From positions 1 through 16,246 of the forward strand of contig JAEZJJ010000052.1 in NCBI GenBank assembly GCA_023436395.1: DNA of 16,246 nucleotides. The letters are read 5' to 3'. Each line of letters starts with the position of its first letter. Within the stretch, counting starts at the first letter, position 1. Shown one piece after another: positions 14,820-16,246 of this stretch. Source of the stretch: Bacillota bacterium. Lineage in GTDB: Bacteria > Bacillota > Clostridia > Lachnospirales > Cellulosilyticaceae. The notes under the pieces are model-generated. The model saw nothing but the letters and a program-made list of their open reading frames with translations, did no database searches and had not been told where the DNA came from. A program made the translations under genes and the position numbers.

Positions 14820-16246
14820 CTAAGCCTTGGCAATACTTGCTTGTAAATCTAACCTACCATAACCTTCTATATTATTGGGGTAAACTACATTATCTTGCCT
14901 TCTTGCCCCTCGGATGAGAATACTTCTTGCAATACGTGTGTTCATCACTGGAAAATTACCATTCAAAATAGCCCATTCCATCAGTAAGGCGGCTGCTGAG
15001 GCCGTAATAGCAGCGGCAGCACTAGTTCCAACATAAGTAGTAAATCCACCTCCTGGTACTGGTCCTTGAATATTCACCCCTGGCGCAATAAGATCTGGCT
15101 TAATAATGCCTTCTGTTGTAGGTCCTCTTCCGGAAGATACATAAACGCTATCATCTAAATAATCATAACTGCCTACTGTAATGCCATACTGTTCTGTTCC
15201 AGGAATCTCTATAGTTGTTTGTGGATCTGGCTTTAAAAACCTGGTATCTTCTTGGATAAAGCCTTTTCTAGGAAGCCATATATGAAATACGCCGCTTACT
15301 ATAACATCTCCATAAACCGTTAAAGTCCATAAGCCTGCCGTAGGTTTATCTAATCTAACATCTATTTTCTGACCTCCTGTCAAAGGATCGGGATACATAT
15401 AAGTCACAATAACTGTTGTTTCTTCCAAATTAAGTTTAAATCTTGATGGTTGTGCATAGGTAATCGGTATTTTCTCAATGACTTGGCCGAGAGGACTTTT
15501 TAGAGACACCGACATCTTATTCGGAATATCTACCCACACAAACATAGAAAAACCTGCTTCATTGGCTCCCACATTAATTTCTAGACTTTCACTTCCTCCT
15601 TCAGTGACTTCTCCTCTATAATGGTGTCCACTACTTCCTTCATTTCCTGCTGCAATAACAATAATCACATCTGAAGCAATGGAGATATCACTAATATAAT
15701 TTTCCATAATTTCTGTGCCATTATGTGCTCCATAGTTACTACCAATCCCTAAGCAAATAATAAGTGGCTTTTGCTGGGCTAATGCCAAGCCCATTAAATA
15801 ATTCATCCCTGCCATAATGTCATTATCTTGGAAAGCAGGGACATCCTCATTCACGGAGAATACTTCCCTCAAATAAGCACTAGCTGGTCTTAATTTCACC
15901 ATGGCTATTGTGGCATCTGGTGCACCTCCTGTATAATCCAACTGCCCTGTTTGATCATTACCTGTTGCAACACCTGCCAAGAACGTCCCATGCCCATTTT
16001 CATCCCTGGTAGGTACAACTGTATAAGGATTGGGATTTTGCAGGGCGTTATCAATTTCTTCTTTTGTGTAAACAGTACCATAATTATAGCCCATTGGTGG
16101 ATTGCCTGAAATTGTCTGATCCCATATTCTTACAATACGTGTTGTATTATCTGCATTTTTAAAAAGTACATTATTATAATCTATCCCTGTATCTACAAAT
16201 CCTACAATAATGCCTGCTCCTCTTAATTCCCCATAGGGATAATTAT
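14820..16246 (-). CDS. Csp-like subtilisin (S8), triad intact, 5' end beyond window
   Basis: The reading frame is open to the right edge, giving 474 visible residues; the ATG at 16094 is internal, because conserved core sequence continues upstream of it. In visible numbering the triad is D18 (GFVDTGIDY), H85 (NGHGTFLAG) and S408 (YVGTSAAAAITA). The oxyanion N201 is in AAGNEG. A jelly-roll-like insertion lies between Asn and Ser. The prodomain and start codon are outside the window. The C-terminal block NNIEGYGRLDLQASI matches its paralogues. Its HGTFLAG and GTSAAAA motifs place it nearer to the 10877-12649 protein than to the last one. It is the first of the visible four genes and ends 11 nt before the pseudoprotease. 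It is probably an active germination protease of the Csp group; more csp genes could lie upstream. Confidence 0.87.
   Translation of the reverse strand, partial: NYPYGELRGAGIIVGFVDTGIDYNNVLFKNADNTTRIVRIWDQTISGNPPMGYNYGTVYTKEEIDNALQNPNPYTVVPTRDENGHGTFLAGVATGNDQTGQLDYTGGAPDATIAMVKLRPASAYLREVFSVNEDVPAFQDNDIMAGMNYLMGLALAQQKPLIICLGIGSNYGAHNGTEIMENYISDISIASDVIIVIAAGNEGSSGHHYRGEVTEGGSESLEINVGANEAGFSMFVWVDIPNKMSVSLKSPLGQVIEKIPITYAQPSRFKLNLEETTVIVTYMYPDPLTGGQKIDVRLDKPTAGLWTLTVYGDVIVSGVFHIWLPRKGFIQEDTRFLKPDPQTTIEIPGTEQYGITVGSYDYLDDSVYVSSGRGPTTEGIIKPDLIAPGVNIQGPVPGGGFTTYVGTSAAAAITASAAALLMEWAILNGNFPVMNTRIARSILIRGARRQDNVVYPNNIEGYGRLDLQASIAKA

Noticed and set aside
14820..16094. A complete 424-aa subtilase starting at the ATG at 16094
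   Set aside because: The frame stays open to the window edge and the upstream 50 codons encode the conserved Asp motif (FVDTGIDY) and TRIVRIWDQ. The gene is therefore 5'-truncated by the window and the ATG is internal.
9108..16246. The subtilase array as a DNA repeat, mobile element or CRISPR-like structure
   Set aside because: Similarity is at the protein level between divergent paralogues. No transposase, terminal repeats, short direct repeats or target-site duplications were seen.

Overview
The window comes from a low-G+C, endospore-forming Clostridia (Firmicutes) chromosome. The evidence is AT-rich intergenic DNA, strong purine-rich ribosome binding sites, a clear SleC-type spore-cortex hydrolase, and a tandem array of Csp-like subtilisins. 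The Csp/SleC pair is the known germination route of clostridia: germinant sensing leads to a Csp protease, which activates pro-SleC, which degrades the cortex. The genus cannot be fixed from the sequence alone.

Layout from left to right. (1) At positions 1-136 there is the start of an unrecognised minus-strand gene cut by the window edge. It is preceded by a near-consensus vegetative promoter and two small dyads. (2) At 152-2944 (minus) lies a large M16C/PreP-like zinc metallopeptidase that carries a signal peptide. (3) A 130-bp divergent gap follows, then sleC at 3075-4388 (plus). (4) A strong bidirectional terminator sits between sleC and the next block. (5) At 4442-8892 (minus) is a three-gene translationally coupled operon: a MacB/LolD-type ATPase, a 799-aa membrane-anchored protein with CARDB-like repeats, and a MacB/FtsX-type permease. 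(6) A 215-bp AT-rich gap holds the terminator of the csp operon and a probable promoter for the ABC operon. (7) From 9108 to the right edge (minus) there are four tandem subtilase genes 8-14 bp apart. The first to be transcribed runs off the window.

In transcription order the subtilase array is: a Csp-like protease with an intact triad (5' end missing), a 714-aa pseudoprotease that has lost Asp, His, Ser and the oxyanion Asn, a 590-aa protease with an intact triad, and a 586-aa protease with an intact triad and the most classical subtilisin motifs. None of the three complete proteins has a signal peptide. SleC also lacks one, and its architecture is N-terminal beta domain, propeptide, SpoIID-like catalytic domain, then a PG_binding_1 domain.

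The inferred system is a germination module. One or more active Csps would cleave the SleC propeptide, and the catalytically dead Csp would act as a sensor or regulator, as CspC and CspA do in Clostridioides difficile. The unusual points are four csp-like genes in one operon, the long Cys-rich N-terminal extension on the pseudoprotease, an ABC/CARDB operon lying between the csp genes and sleC, and a secreted M16 peptidase divergent from sleC.
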